A stretch of 64,000 nucleotides of DNA, taken from contig CM021322.1 of the NCBI GenBank assembly GCA_010645155.1, positions 10,823,238-10,887,237 on the forward strand, written 5' to 3'. The DNA comes from Tigriopus japonicus. Taxonomy: Eukaryota; Arthropoda; Copepoda; Harpacticoida; Harpacticidae. Shown piece by piece: positions 1-9,641 of this stretch (positions within the stretch are counted from its first letter, which is position 1; every line of letters begins with the position of its first letter). The position numbers and the translations under genes were made by a program. Under the pieces are notes generated by a model. It ran no database searches and was not told the origin of the DNA. It was given only the letters and a program-made list of their open reading frames with translations.

Positions 1-91
1 TGGTGTGATCATGTTTACACTACTTCTAATTAGTGGCATTTTTATCAACTTCAATTTTGAGCACGTACATGAAGGAATGGCTTCGACCTAC

Positions 92-496
92 TTTCTGCTG
101 TTGATAGAAGAGGACAAACCAGAACCCCAGATATTCACAAAGTCCCTCTTGCATTCGCCATTGGAATCAGGTGGTTCCAATTTAAACCGATCACAGGTTA
201 CGGAAATGGCCGAACATCTTCTTGATTTCTAAAAAAAAGAACTAAAATGTACTCAAGTACATAGTGGTGGTGCGTTTTAACTTTACTCTAATATCGTGAA
301 TACAACGTTGTGGACCATCGTAGCCTCCAGGTTGAGAGAAGTTGTGGCTTCGGATTACAAAGCGATCACCGGAGCCCAAAGCATTAAGATGATTATTTGA
401 TCCACAGTCTCCAACAGGGATGTCGGCGCAATATACCAGATGAATCAAGACCAATCCTAAGACGAGTCCACTCTGGACTAAAACTTGAAAGTGCAT
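92..496 (-). CDS. CUB-domain secreted protein, 5' part, probably a CUB-trypsin protease (runs off left edge)
   Basis: Two exons are visible: 496-287 (70 codons, phase 0, donor GTAAAG) and 228-92 (acceptor TTTTAG, donor GTAGGT, phase 2). The first encodes a hydrophobic signal peptide of about 23 residues, then the start of a CUB domain with its first cysteine (DCGSNNHL) and a second one (QRCIHDIR). The second gives the CUB core SVTCDRF then ECKRDFVNIWGS, matching the C..F..(n)..C..D..V pattern of CUB modules. The phases (0 then 2) equal those of exons 1 and 2 of the complete CUB-trypsin gene at 14.3-20.6 kb, so I infer a paralogue of the same build. The protease part, if present, lies left of position 1. 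CUB modules mediate extracellular protein contacts. Seen: signal peptide, cysteines, splice sites. Inferred: the protease identity. Confidence 0.7.
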
Positions 497-1357
497 TTTG
501 AACCTAAGAAATAAGATATAATGAAACCATAAATTTGTCCATTAGTATTCCACTTGTCACAACATCAGATTGATATCAAAAGCAAATCAAGCATTATTTG
601 CCTCCCTCTGAAGCAGATCTCAATTTAGGAATAATAGATTTGTCGCAGTCTCCCTGAATTTTCGCATCCCGTGCTATTAACATTAACAGTACGCCATTCT
701 GACCAAGGTTATCACATGATTTCAAGCCAACGCTGCCAAAAGTTGTCTGAAAGACTGCCAATTACACGTGTTCATTGACATTTTTAAAGTCCTGTACTGC
801 CATATTATGCCACTTTTGTGCGGAAATTTTTCCGTGATTAGCTTGTTTTGTTTACCTTTTGGGCACGAGTTTTTTTTCGATCTCATCTTTTTAGGTCGAA
901 AACTTTCGATCGCGTATTTATTTTGGTCGAAAATTGTTGATCGCGTTTTTAATGTCGTTCTTTTTATATTTTTGTCCACATTGCCACTTTCCGCCATATC
1001 CAGAAGTGGAAAACTTCCACTTCCTCAGGCTTTTCTATATTATCACATTCGGCCATATTCTTCCACTCCAAAAATTCCAACACCACAAATTTTTCTTTAT
1101 AGTCACTTTCTGCCATTTCAAGTTTTCACTGCCATTGAGTTTTATATTTTGCCTCTTTTGAAAAAAGTGGCATCTTGAAATTGCCACCAGGCATCGCTGA
1201 TTCTGACGGTGAATTACGAGTCACGATATCCTTAACTAATCTAACTTATTGAAATCTCACCTGTGTCAGTTACTTTTTAAGTGTGATCAATTACAATTAT
1301 GATTATTTTGGAATAAAATGTAACCAAGTACAAGTCTTAAACATAATTATTTCAATT
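497..1357. other. Intergenic, no gene recognised
   Basis: Upstream region of the minus-strand CUB gene. Short open frames exist, but they show no domain, no convincing splice sites and low-complexity composition. Around 840-1160 the sequence repeats TTTTGGTCGAAAA-like and GCCAYTTT-like words, which suggests decayed repeat DNA. Confidence 0.5.
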
Positions 1358-1767
1358 GCAATTACTTTGGCCACAAATGTAATTCATTACAAAAAATAAC
1401 AATTACTTCGGACTCAAATGTAATTCATTACAAAAAATAACAATAACTTCGGACTTAAATGTAATTCATTACAAAAAAAATAACAATAACTTCGGACTTA
1501 AATGTAATTCATTACAAAAAAAATAACAATTACTTCGGACACAAATGTAATTCATTACAAAAAAATAACAATTACTTCGGACTCAAATGTAATTCATTAC
1601 AAAAAATAACAATTACTTCGGACTTAAATGTAATTCATTACAAAAAATAACAATTACTTCGGACACAAATGCAATTCATTACAAAAAATAACAATTACTT
1701 CGGACACAAATGTAATTCATTACAAAAAAATAACAATTACTTCGGACTCAAATGTAATTCATTACAG
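1358..1767. repeat. Tandem array, about 10 units of 41-44 bp
   Basis: The unit contains ATTACTTCGGAC, then AAATGTAATTCATTAC, then an A-rich spacer and AACA. About ten head-to-tail units are visible. They vary mainly at the triplet after GGA (CTC, CTT, CAC) and in the length of the A run. The core ATTACTTYGG also starts the unit of the array at 46.1 kb. Confidence 0.9.
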
Positions 1768-1779
1768 ACAATTACGTGT

Positions 1780-1832
1780 TTCCCCAGGCGGCGTAGATTC
1801 CAGCCATGTTGACGGGAGAAAACCGTTCGGAG
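1780..1832 (+). repeat. Short SINE-A-like fragment
   Basis: TTTCCCCAGGCGGCGTAG and a following GACGGGAGAAA resemble the middle of the tRNA-derived SINE-A (compare 3540-3605). Box B is degraded and both ends are missing. Confidence 0.35.
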
Positions 1833-3498
1833 TGAATTTTCATCCACAATTCAGGCTCAAAACTACTCTATTAGAGCAGAAATCATGAACTCTATGACTT
1901 CCACAACAATATTTGTTGTTGAGAAAAGGGAACAGAATATTTGTAAATGAGATTTAGTAGACACTATCAGAACGATGTTTAGTCAATTCCTAATCATCCC
2001 TTTCATACATTATTAGATTTGCTTATCCTTGAGAGTCTTTCCGTTTCTTTAATGTTCATTGTAAAATTGCGAATGATTGGCCTATTAATGATTATAAGTT
2101 GTTCTCCATTCGTCAATTAATTCATGGTCGGTAAAAACTTTGCTTTATCCCGAATAAGCGATACAACTTTGAAGTTGGTCAAAGAACATGAAACTTCGCA
2201 CCTGCAAACTAAAATAATGTATTCAATACACCACATTAATGAGGTAAGAATATTCTGCAGTGTTAATAATTAAGGAATTTGTTTTGCACATAAAGTTGTG
2301 AGAAAATTAAGGCGCTTTTGACCTCGGGCATCATTTGTAATGATACTTTTCAAGGTAGGCCCTGGACCATAACTCCAATGAATTGCAATGTTTTTCTGAA
2401 CTTACTGGTTTTCCTGAAACACTTCTTAATTTACACCCTCTCGGCTATAATCTCAGCTCACTGCCGATTTTCTGAGGTTGCGTGATCTATTTCTTTAAAA
2501 CTGAAACTAAGTTAGGTTGGATTACATTCTATTGTGTTAGATTAGGTTAGGTAAGGTTAGGTTTTAAAATGGAGTCACGCAACTTCGATTTCTTTCATTG
2601 TGAGATTATAGGTAAGAGTCATCCATTGAATCCAAAAATCGTAAGAGAAAGCAAGTTGTATTTGCAAACAAATTCAATGTACCTAAAGTTGACGAAAAAT
2701 AACCTACTAGTTTTCAATAAAATGGATAGCTGAATGGGATTTATTTGTTACAGTGAGGTTAGCAAGTAAGCTAAGCCACCATTAAAAGAGAAAGACCAAG
2801 TTTGATTCAAGACAGTATTTAGCAGATTGAAATCTGGCGTTACCTTGATTATTTTTGCAGAATAGGGACACAACAAAGCAAAGACTTTGTAAGTGCAACA
2901 AACTTCAATACTTTATATAAATATTTAGTAGTACTTAATACGTACTATATAAAACAATGTCAAAAAATAATTATTAACAATATTAAAGATTTTAGAACCA
3001 ACTTCAAAAGAAAGAAGAAATTAGAGTTTCTAACTTTGTTCAGACCTTTTAACTATCTAAAGCCTAAGAAATGAAAATTCGTTTAAAGGTCAGTGTATCT
3101 TCTCCTTTGATTCCCATTTATCTCAGTGAGTTGGTCACAAGTGAAGGTTGATCAAGAATTAAATTTTGATAGATGACGTTTGATCCAATTAACAGGGCAT
3201 TATTCAGGGAGGGATTCCTTCTCATCACAACCTTAGAAATTAGGCTCGCCCATGAGCCGGGCTTATATTCAATTTTTACAACATAACTCTTCTCAAACAA
3301 AAAAGACATTTAAGGACACGCACTCTCGCTCAAGACCAACGATTCTTATAAACTGGTGGCCAGGGGGGTCTGAAGTTTGTTTTTGAAAAATGTCAAGAAG
3401 GGCAAAATTATTAAAATGTCATGTATATAAATAATTTCAAACATTGATCTCCCCCATCAATCCTTTTTAAAAATGCCTGAAAACAATTCAAAATTACA
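1833..3498. other. Intergenic, no gene recognised
   Basis: No supported gene. A short TTAGG-like stretch (TTAGATTAGGTTAGG and neighbours, about 2509-2565) is of the kind often scattered in arthropod genomes. A 63-codon minus frame at 3118-3309 has no recognisable domain or splice sites. Confidence 0.5.
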
Positions 3499-3606
3499 AG
3501 GAAGCCAAAGTGGCCACGTGACAAGAGCCGTGAGTGAGTGCTTCCCCAGACGGTGTAGGTTCGAATCCTGTAAGGGGTCAGATTGAAGCTGTCGGGAGAA
3601 ATCCAT
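3499..3606 (+). mobile_element. SINE-A copy, tRNA-derived, 3'-truncated
   Basis: The sequence begins GGAAGCCAAAGTGGCC (A-box region). It has a long variable-arm-like stretch (GTGCTTCCCCAGACGG) and a perfect RNA polymerase III B box, GGTTCGAATCC. The long variable arm suggests descent from a leucine or serine tRNA. It ends in GAAGCTGTCGGGAGAAATCC, just before the LINE-like tail that other copies carry, and abuts a second SINE. Fuller copies are at 31454-31637 and 59559-59745. Confidence 0.8.
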
Positions 3607-3607
3607 A

Positions 3608-3852
3608 GGGGAGGAGACGTGGCGTCGTGGTTAGCGCAGTTTCATATATTGAGAGAGGTCTCAGGTTCGATTCTCCTCCCCGACCTTTCTCAAGGAAACT
3701 TTTAGACGCCCATTCACACCCACAGACGGAGAACCATTCTAATGCCGGACATAAGATTGCCTATTGGAACAATTAGGATGATGTGATGACTGGCTTCGCT
3801 GGCTGGGCGAGGCTCAACCATCCGACCCTGGCACCAACACTCAAAAAAAAAA
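3608..3852 (+). mobile_element. SINE-B copy, a second tRNA-derived SINE family
   Basis: A different tRNA-like head: TGGCGTCGTGGTTAGCGC as A box, GGTTCGATTCTCC as B box, and flanking GGAGGAGAC/TCTCCTCCCC able to pair like an acceptor stem. A tRNA-unrelated body of about 170 bp follows and ends in an A run near 3843-3852. It sits directly after the truncated SINE-A, so it may have inserted into that copy's tail. Confidence 0.75.
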
Positions 3853-4939
3853 TGATTTTCATCAAAAAACCTACACTAAAATACTGGCTGAGAGCGCTGC
3901 AGTATGTTTATTTTTGTCAGATGACTCCACCCAGAACAAGAACTTTTGAAGACCATTACAAAATCCAATTTTGAAGGTTTTCTTTTTTCGTGTAAAGTGA
4001 GGAATGGGAAATGGGCCTCGAGCTTCTCAAATGCCTTAAGGTGGCCCTGGCTTCAAAAAGTTTCAGAACCCCTGCTTTACTGTACACTGTGATGCGCTTT
4101 TGGATAGATGTTGTCCTTCACCCAACGGTAATATCAGTTTTTTTAATTCATTTACTTGTCATAGTATCTTTTTGGATCATTTTTGAATGTACAAAATAGG
4201 AAAAAAATTCCGGGAAAAATTTCTGGAAATGTTCAGTGAAATCTAAAAAAAAATTCTCTAAAAAATTATGAACGGCCGTGAAAAAATCATTTAAACAATA
4301 AGGATGCCCCTTTCGAAGCAATACCTTACACGTCACAAAAATATTCATTAGTAGAGATTTCTACTTTTATCTAATATTTTTAACTGTAATTTTGATTTTG
4401 CAATATCAGTCTCTTAAAAAGCCATTTTGAACAAAAACGTAGATTTTTAGGGCCCTTCCGCGCTGAGCAGAACTCCAAAAAGGTAGAAAATGACAAAAGG
4501 GTTTTTTTAAAACGAGATTAGTATTGCAATGCCTCAACGGAGTGGTTGAAAACAACTAACTTTATTTAGAAAGCTCAAAAAGGGTGCATTGGAATTTGGT
4601 AAAACGACCTAAAAATACGGAATCCCTTCGTTCTTTTAACTCGAGCAAGACCCAATGGAACAAGGTCAAATCCGTTATCAGAAAAGTTAACCTGCCCTGA
4701 AATTGAGTCAATAGCAGACCAAAAGTTATCTTTTGAAAAATTGGATGGCAGGCGACCAAGTGCAATGTTGGTCTGATGGATTAGTCCAAGGACATCCTAA
4801 TTTCTCAGGACGAATTACAGAAATACAGCTTAAGGCCTGTCATTGTAAACTAAAATGAGAGGTTATTTCAAAGCAGTAAATGTTCCGTTGAATTTTCATT
4901 GTTGTAACTGGGCCTTAAGTGGTATTCTGTAATATATCC

Positions 4940-5406
4940 TTCGTTGATTAGTCTGGCCCAGGTTTGTGACAACTTTTTTTTTCTTTCCGCTGGGGCCAAC
5001 TTCCTTGTCTCCATTGTTGTAAAATGAGCGAGTTCTTTCATTCAAACATGTCTACGAAGGCTTGTAGATGGCCCATCACACAAATGAGCACAAATTTTAA
5101 CGTCCAAGAGACAGATATAAGCTGTCAAAGGATTATTTTGAAGAATTATTGTCAAAATATTGCGTAATTAATGATTTAACACACTTTTCTCCCGGTTTTG
5201 GAACAACTTACATGCGGGTAGGATTCCGGTCAGCCATGGTTCCAGATAGTTTACATAATATTCAAAATGAACAAAAGGATTAAGAACAGGGTAAACTTAC
5301 AGAAGCTCATGTGAAAGAGGCGTCATCAGAACACTAGCAAGGAAGTTGGCCCCAGCGGAAAGAAAAAAAAAGTTGTCACAAACCTGGGCCAGACTAATCC
5401 ATTGGT
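4940..5406. mobile_element. Non-autonomous DNA element with about 62-bp terminal inverted repeats
   Basis: The left end (GATTAGTCTGGCCCAGG, then TTTGTGACAAC, a T run, CTTTCCGCTGGGGCCAAC) is repeated as a nearly exact reverse complement at 5338-5402. The interior of about 330 bp has no coding capacity. The left half recurs at 54481-54655 and the right end alone at 27102-27165, so this is a family. I could not define a clear target duplication. Confidence 0.85.
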
Positions 5407-6420
5407 GATAAATTCCCCGGAGATAACACAATTTCATATACCAAACGGGTGACTTTTCCGACATGTATCACTTTATTTCAGAGAATACTTCTGATGGATT
5501 CAATCCGATTTCAATCTGTTCCATTTTGTTTGACTCCCATCCTCCTATCCTTTGGTCTTTTGCACTTAAATTGTGATAAAATGTGTGCTTAATCTTGATG
5601 GTAGCCCTGGTCTGAAATCTTCAAAAACAGGGGGGCTTTTCGAATTTTCCCTATGACCAAACAGATATTTCATTGAAATGAAAAATGGACAGTTTTACGT
5701 TAATAAGCCGTCCCAACAAAGAAGCGCGAGCAAAAATGATTAAGCAGATTGAAAACCAGATGAAACTCCATCAGCAAAAAATACTAATGGGAAATCACAA
5801 TCTTTCAACTTGGCCAACTTTTCAGTTCAGCCTTGGATCAACTTTGGCAACACCAATCACATGACAAAAAATTAATCCAAAAGATGGTACTGGTACCTCG
5901 AACTTGGTTAAGCTTGTCAAAGAAAACGTTGTTGCACCGAATACAAAATATCCAAACGTGGAACAATGCATGCTTTTGATTGACTAACATTTCTAATCTA
6001 ATTCATTTAAGGACCAAACGAGCACTCATCAAGGCTTTGTTTGGACTACTTTCTATTTTAATCTTGTTACCATTGTTCAACCTCAAGGATTGTTTTCACT
6101 GCGGCAAGGCTGGTTTTGAAAGAAGCCGAGTGAAATAACCAACTCAAATCTCAATTTCTATTGAGACTATTCTATTTATACTCTAAAATTGGTTCAATTA
6201 TCACTCTTCCCAACCCAATCCGTGATTGACCCCGTCTGAAGAAAATTGGCTTCCTTTAAAAAAGCCAATAGGACGCTTCGACGCGGAAATCTTTTTTTTT
6301 CCTTTTTGAACTTGGTAATCTCCTTCAAGTCAGCTTTTTCAATTGCAGAGAATACACCATTTTCCAAACGGGAATTTAAGCTTAACGCGTTTTTGATTGG
6401 CGGTCCGTTGCACAAAAAGC
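5407..6420. other. Intergenic, upstream of the 114-residue gene
   Basis: No gene or repeat structure recognised. The minus-strand open frame at 6194-6514 overlaps the promoter and start of the plus-strand gene and looks like a shadow. Confidence 0.45.
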
Positions 6421-6427
6421 TATAAAT
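6421..6427 (+). promoter_or_regulatory. TATA box of the 114-residue gene
   Basis: TATAAAT lies 61 bp upstream of the ATG at 6482. With the usual spacing to the transcription start this leaves a 5' leader of about 30 nt. Confidence 0.55.
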
Positions 6428-6481
6428 TGAACTGAAATTCATAACCCATTCGATTACGACCTTAACGTCGTATGAGGAACC

Positions 6482-6826
6482 ATGTATCCTACCAATATGG
6501 TGTGCCATGCTCAAACTCCAAATCGATGGATTAATCTGATTGACGCCATGGAAGTTGTCCGCAGTGCCAATAGTGCTCTCCAGGATTTAATCTTGGAATG
6601 TCGATCATTCAACCGCGGACTCGTTCCGGACTTGGTCATCAATGCATTGGAAGAGGTTTCGCTGTCGGCCAAAGCGGCATGGTTCACCATAATCCAAAAT
6701 CAGGAACTCCTTCCACGTTTGCGACTAAGTGAGGCTGCAGATATTCGCGACCAGTTGATGCGCTTAGAGGTCGTCCTCAAAGAAATCCAAATGGTCCTCT
6801 TCTTCCAACGTGCATGGAAATTATGA
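6482..6826 (+). CDS. Single-exon gene for a 114-residue protein of unknown function
   Basis: I do not recognise the family. The frame is closed by TATA-type promoter sequence upstream and by AATAAA at 6865-6870, 39 bp after the stop, so it has all the parts of a compact gene. The product has no signal peptide or membrane segment. Most of it (residues about 18-114) is predicted by eye to be helical, with heptad-like leucine and isoleucine spacing and few prolines, for example the stretch LRLSEAADIRDQLMRLEVVL. It is probably a small helical intracellular protein. The start at 6482 is the first ATG; a second in-frame ATG lies five codons on. Codon use looks coding (mixed third positions), unlike the AT-rich surroundings. 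It could still be an exon of a larger gene, but both gene ends look complete. Confidence 0.6.
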   Translation: MYPTNMVCHAQTPNRWINLIDAMEVVRSANSALQDLILECRSFNRGLVPDLVINALEEVSLSAKAAWFTIIQNQELLPRLRLSEAADIRDQLMRLEVVLKEIQMVLFFQRAWKL

Positions 6827-6864
6827 GGAAAACATGTTAATCTATTGCACTGATTTCATGCAAT

Positions 6865-6870
6865 AATAAA
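6865..6870 (+). terminator. Poly(A) signal AATAAA
   Basis: Canonical hexamer 39 bp after the stop codon of the 114-residue gene. Confidence 0.6.
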
Positions 6871-8722
6871 ACTCTGTAAATATGATTCAATGGTATCAAA
6901 GTCATTCATTTACTACTTCCGAATTTCTCGGGAAAGTTCCGATTAAAATTTACCCATTGTTTGTTTTTTCTCACGGAACCTTATCTTGATGCCCAGGCCG
7001 CCATTTGATTAATAGGATTAGTCGTTCGTAGATGGTTGGTGTTTCAATGGTATCATTTTTATAAACGAGTGTTAACACAAAGCTGACTGGCCCTGACGGA
7101 TGTCTCCACTTTTTGCCCATGACGAGGAACAACATCCAATTTGTTAACAAGTCTTCCGGTATTTTAGGAAACTAGTTCTGTCATTAGTAGGGATCGGATA
7201 ATTTGTATTTAGCACTGAAGTTTCAATATTTGTTTGTAAAAGGTGCACTCAATTCGACGGAACGTGCTAACAAGTTGATCTTTTCTGGCCTAGAAATGTC
7301 AAATAGGGCCAAACATGTCTCACATGTTCGTAGAATTAAGTTCGTCTTTTCTTTAACCTGTAGCTTCCTTAAGAACTTGGGTTTGCTTTACACTTACGGT
7401 TCAGGTTAAAAAATACTTTTTCGTTCTTATAACTTGTCCGATAAAAGTACCTTACTGTTTGCTGCGAAAAATCGTAAGTTGCTAAATTTGACTGCAATGG
7501 CCAAAAGTTGCATTTTTTCGGGACCTTCCCACCATTTCTTGTGGTCAAATTTGAGGTGGACCGATTCTAAAAGCTCGAGTATTTCTAAACCAAGTCATCT
7601 GGGTTAAAATGATCTTTTTTTCTAAATCAGAAATAAGTGATTTTTCTTTCAATTCGATTAAAATTCCATTACAGCTTCTCAGAATGACCTGGGAATCGAT
7701 AATCTGGCTTCATATTGGCATTCTGGATCTAATTAAAAAAACATGCGGCCTAATTATGTCCGCAAACAGTTTCCGAACCATAAAATCCAGATTACTACTC
7801 TCCCCTCTAACTCCAACGATGTCCATTTTTTATTCTGTTAAATGCAATATTGTTTATGCTTCCTTTATCGATAAGTGTATTGTCATTCGTCCAAATTACG
7901 TGATTCGATGTTTTTAAGCCTTTTTACGTTTGAAAGATATTTGCTTTTTTGGTAATTGCATGACAGTATTCGATTCTTTCATGATAAGTTACGCTACACT
8001 GATAAAGATGTTGATTTTTCTGTCCTTCCATGCCACAAAACAACCGTCAAGAAGAACAAAGAATCAGGAGGCACCAAATTATCTGGAGTGGGAGGCTAAA
8101 AAAGAATTCCAGTAGGATCAAATCCATTGCGTTTTTCTACAAACAAGATCTTGCTTGGATTGGATGGAACACGTTTTTCAATTTTCAGCTCAATCAAATG
8201 CCGGAGTGAATAATTTTGCCTTCTCAAATTTATGTACTAGGGAGAGCATAGAACAAATGAGCTCGCCCTTTTCTTGGTAAAATTATTCTTTCTGAGTAGG
8301 ATTACGGATTGTGCTTTGGGAGGGCATGACTTTTGACTTTATTGTTCGATTGTGTTCAAAATTGTAATGAGTTGTCGTATCTAGAGCACAGGCCTACCCT
8401 ATTATAATTCTGTAGTCTACCTAACATAAGCCAGGTATTTGCACAAGAACGTAATTGATTTATTCCTCCTCGAAATCATAATTATTTTTGCCAATCTCCC
8501 AGTCCAGATAAATTCAGTGGTTCTTAGGATGAGAGTCCTTCGTGTGTGTTATCCTTGTATTTAGACAAGTTTAGCAGGATGAGGCTCCAGTCAGTCATAA
8601 TAACATCCTCGCCAAGGATGCTAGAGCAAAGTGTGATTTTTCTCTAAAAAGCCCTTTGAAACCCACCTTGCAATGGGGGAATATTCCTTGACGCATTAGG
8701 TATATTGGACTATTTCAGGAGC
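6871..8722. other. Intergenic, no gene recognised
   Basis: Open frames at 7609-7917 and 7930-8115 are AT-rich and have no domain. This region now contains the sequence that was immediately 5' of the ionotropic receptor before the hAT element inserted at 8731. An arthropod-initiator-like TCAGTC occurs at about 8590, but nothing else supports a start there. Confidence 0.4.
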
Positions 8723-8730
8723 GTCATAAC

Positions 8731-9621
8731 TAGGGACAGGAACTTTAGACGAATAAACGTATTCGTCTTTTTTCGTCTTTATTCGTCTTTTTTAACCTTA
8801 TTCGTCGCGACAAATTTATTCGTCTAATTTGGATTTTATTCGTCTTTTTTCGTCTAATCCGGCAAATTTACTCAACTTTTTTCGTTTGATTAGTCAAAAA
8901 TGGAAAATTTTCTTGGATTTAAAGTTTTTTTTTTTCTCAAATTTTAAATCAAATAGACACTTTCAAAAAAGTTCAACGCCAAAACTTGGGCCAAAGTAAT
9001 AGTTAAATTGTCACTTGCGTTTTTGCGCGAACAAAATATGATCCATACTAAAATTTTAACTTGTAAGGTTTCCTGACAGACACGGAAAGAAAAGGCCACA
9101 ATTGGATTGAAAAGAGCTATCCGACAATGCAAACAATTAATGCGTCTGCAAATTTGTTATGAAATATTGCCCAACTGAAAACGTTGAAAAAGGGCGGTTT
9201 TGAACTCTTTTTTATATTAATATGTAACACTGACCATTTCTTGCTCATATGGCACTTTTCCGTTTGTTACTGTTGTAGATTTTGCGTTTTACACAAAGGG
9301 ACAGGTGTTTCCCCTCTTTTCGACTATTTTATGGGCAGCAGTTTAAGGCTCTTCGTATCCTCTTTACCGGCAATTCGTTTGTTCTTTTACCGTGAAAGAC
9401 GGGTTTTTTTCGTCTTTTTTGTCCAGTGAAGCCTGTTATTCGTTTATTTTCGTTTCATCGGACAATTTTATTCGTCTTTTTTCGTTTAATCGAGCAATTT
9501 TATTCGTCTTTTTTCGTCTAATCGGGCAATTTTATTCGTCTTTTTTCGTCTAATCGGGCAATTTTATTCGTCTTTTTTCGTCTAATTTGACAGTTTTATT
9601 CGTCTAAACTTCCTGTCTCTA
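8731..9621. mobile_element. Non-autonomous hAT-type element with 8-bp target duplication
   Basis: Terminal inverted repeats TAGGGACAGGAAC and AGACGAATAAA (left), matched by TTATTCGTCT and CCTGTCTCTA (right), are flanked by the perfect 8-bp duplication GTCATAAC at 8723-8730 and 9622-9629. The termini and 8-bp duplication fit the hAT superfamily. Subterminal blocks repeat ATTCGTCTTTTTTCGTCTAA many times, mostly at the right end, a common binding-site arrangement for hAT transposases. The interior carries no transposase. A related copy is at 29132-29421. Confidence 0.88.
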
Positions 9622-9641
9622 GTCATAACAAAAAAGTGCAC

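Noticed and set aside
5..232. Plus-strand 75-codon frame at the left edge
   Set aside because: It overlaps the minus-strand CUB exon 2, which has domain and splice support.
2509..2565. Telomere-like TTAGG repeats
   Set aside because: Only a few degenerate units, also near 47615; too short and irregular for a telomeric array.
3118..3309. 63-codon minus frame as a possible exon
   Set aside because: No domain, no signal peptide, no convincing splice sites.
3540..3680. Functional tRNA genes suggested by perfect B boxes (also near 31530 and 59630)
   Set aside because: The heads are followed by SINE bodies and tails, the acceptor stems do not close properly, and the same unit occurs in several copies, so they are SINEs.
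9636..9641. Start of the ionotropic receptor two codons earlier
   Set aside because: The codon is GTG; the first ATG is 9642 and is followed directly by a signal peptide.
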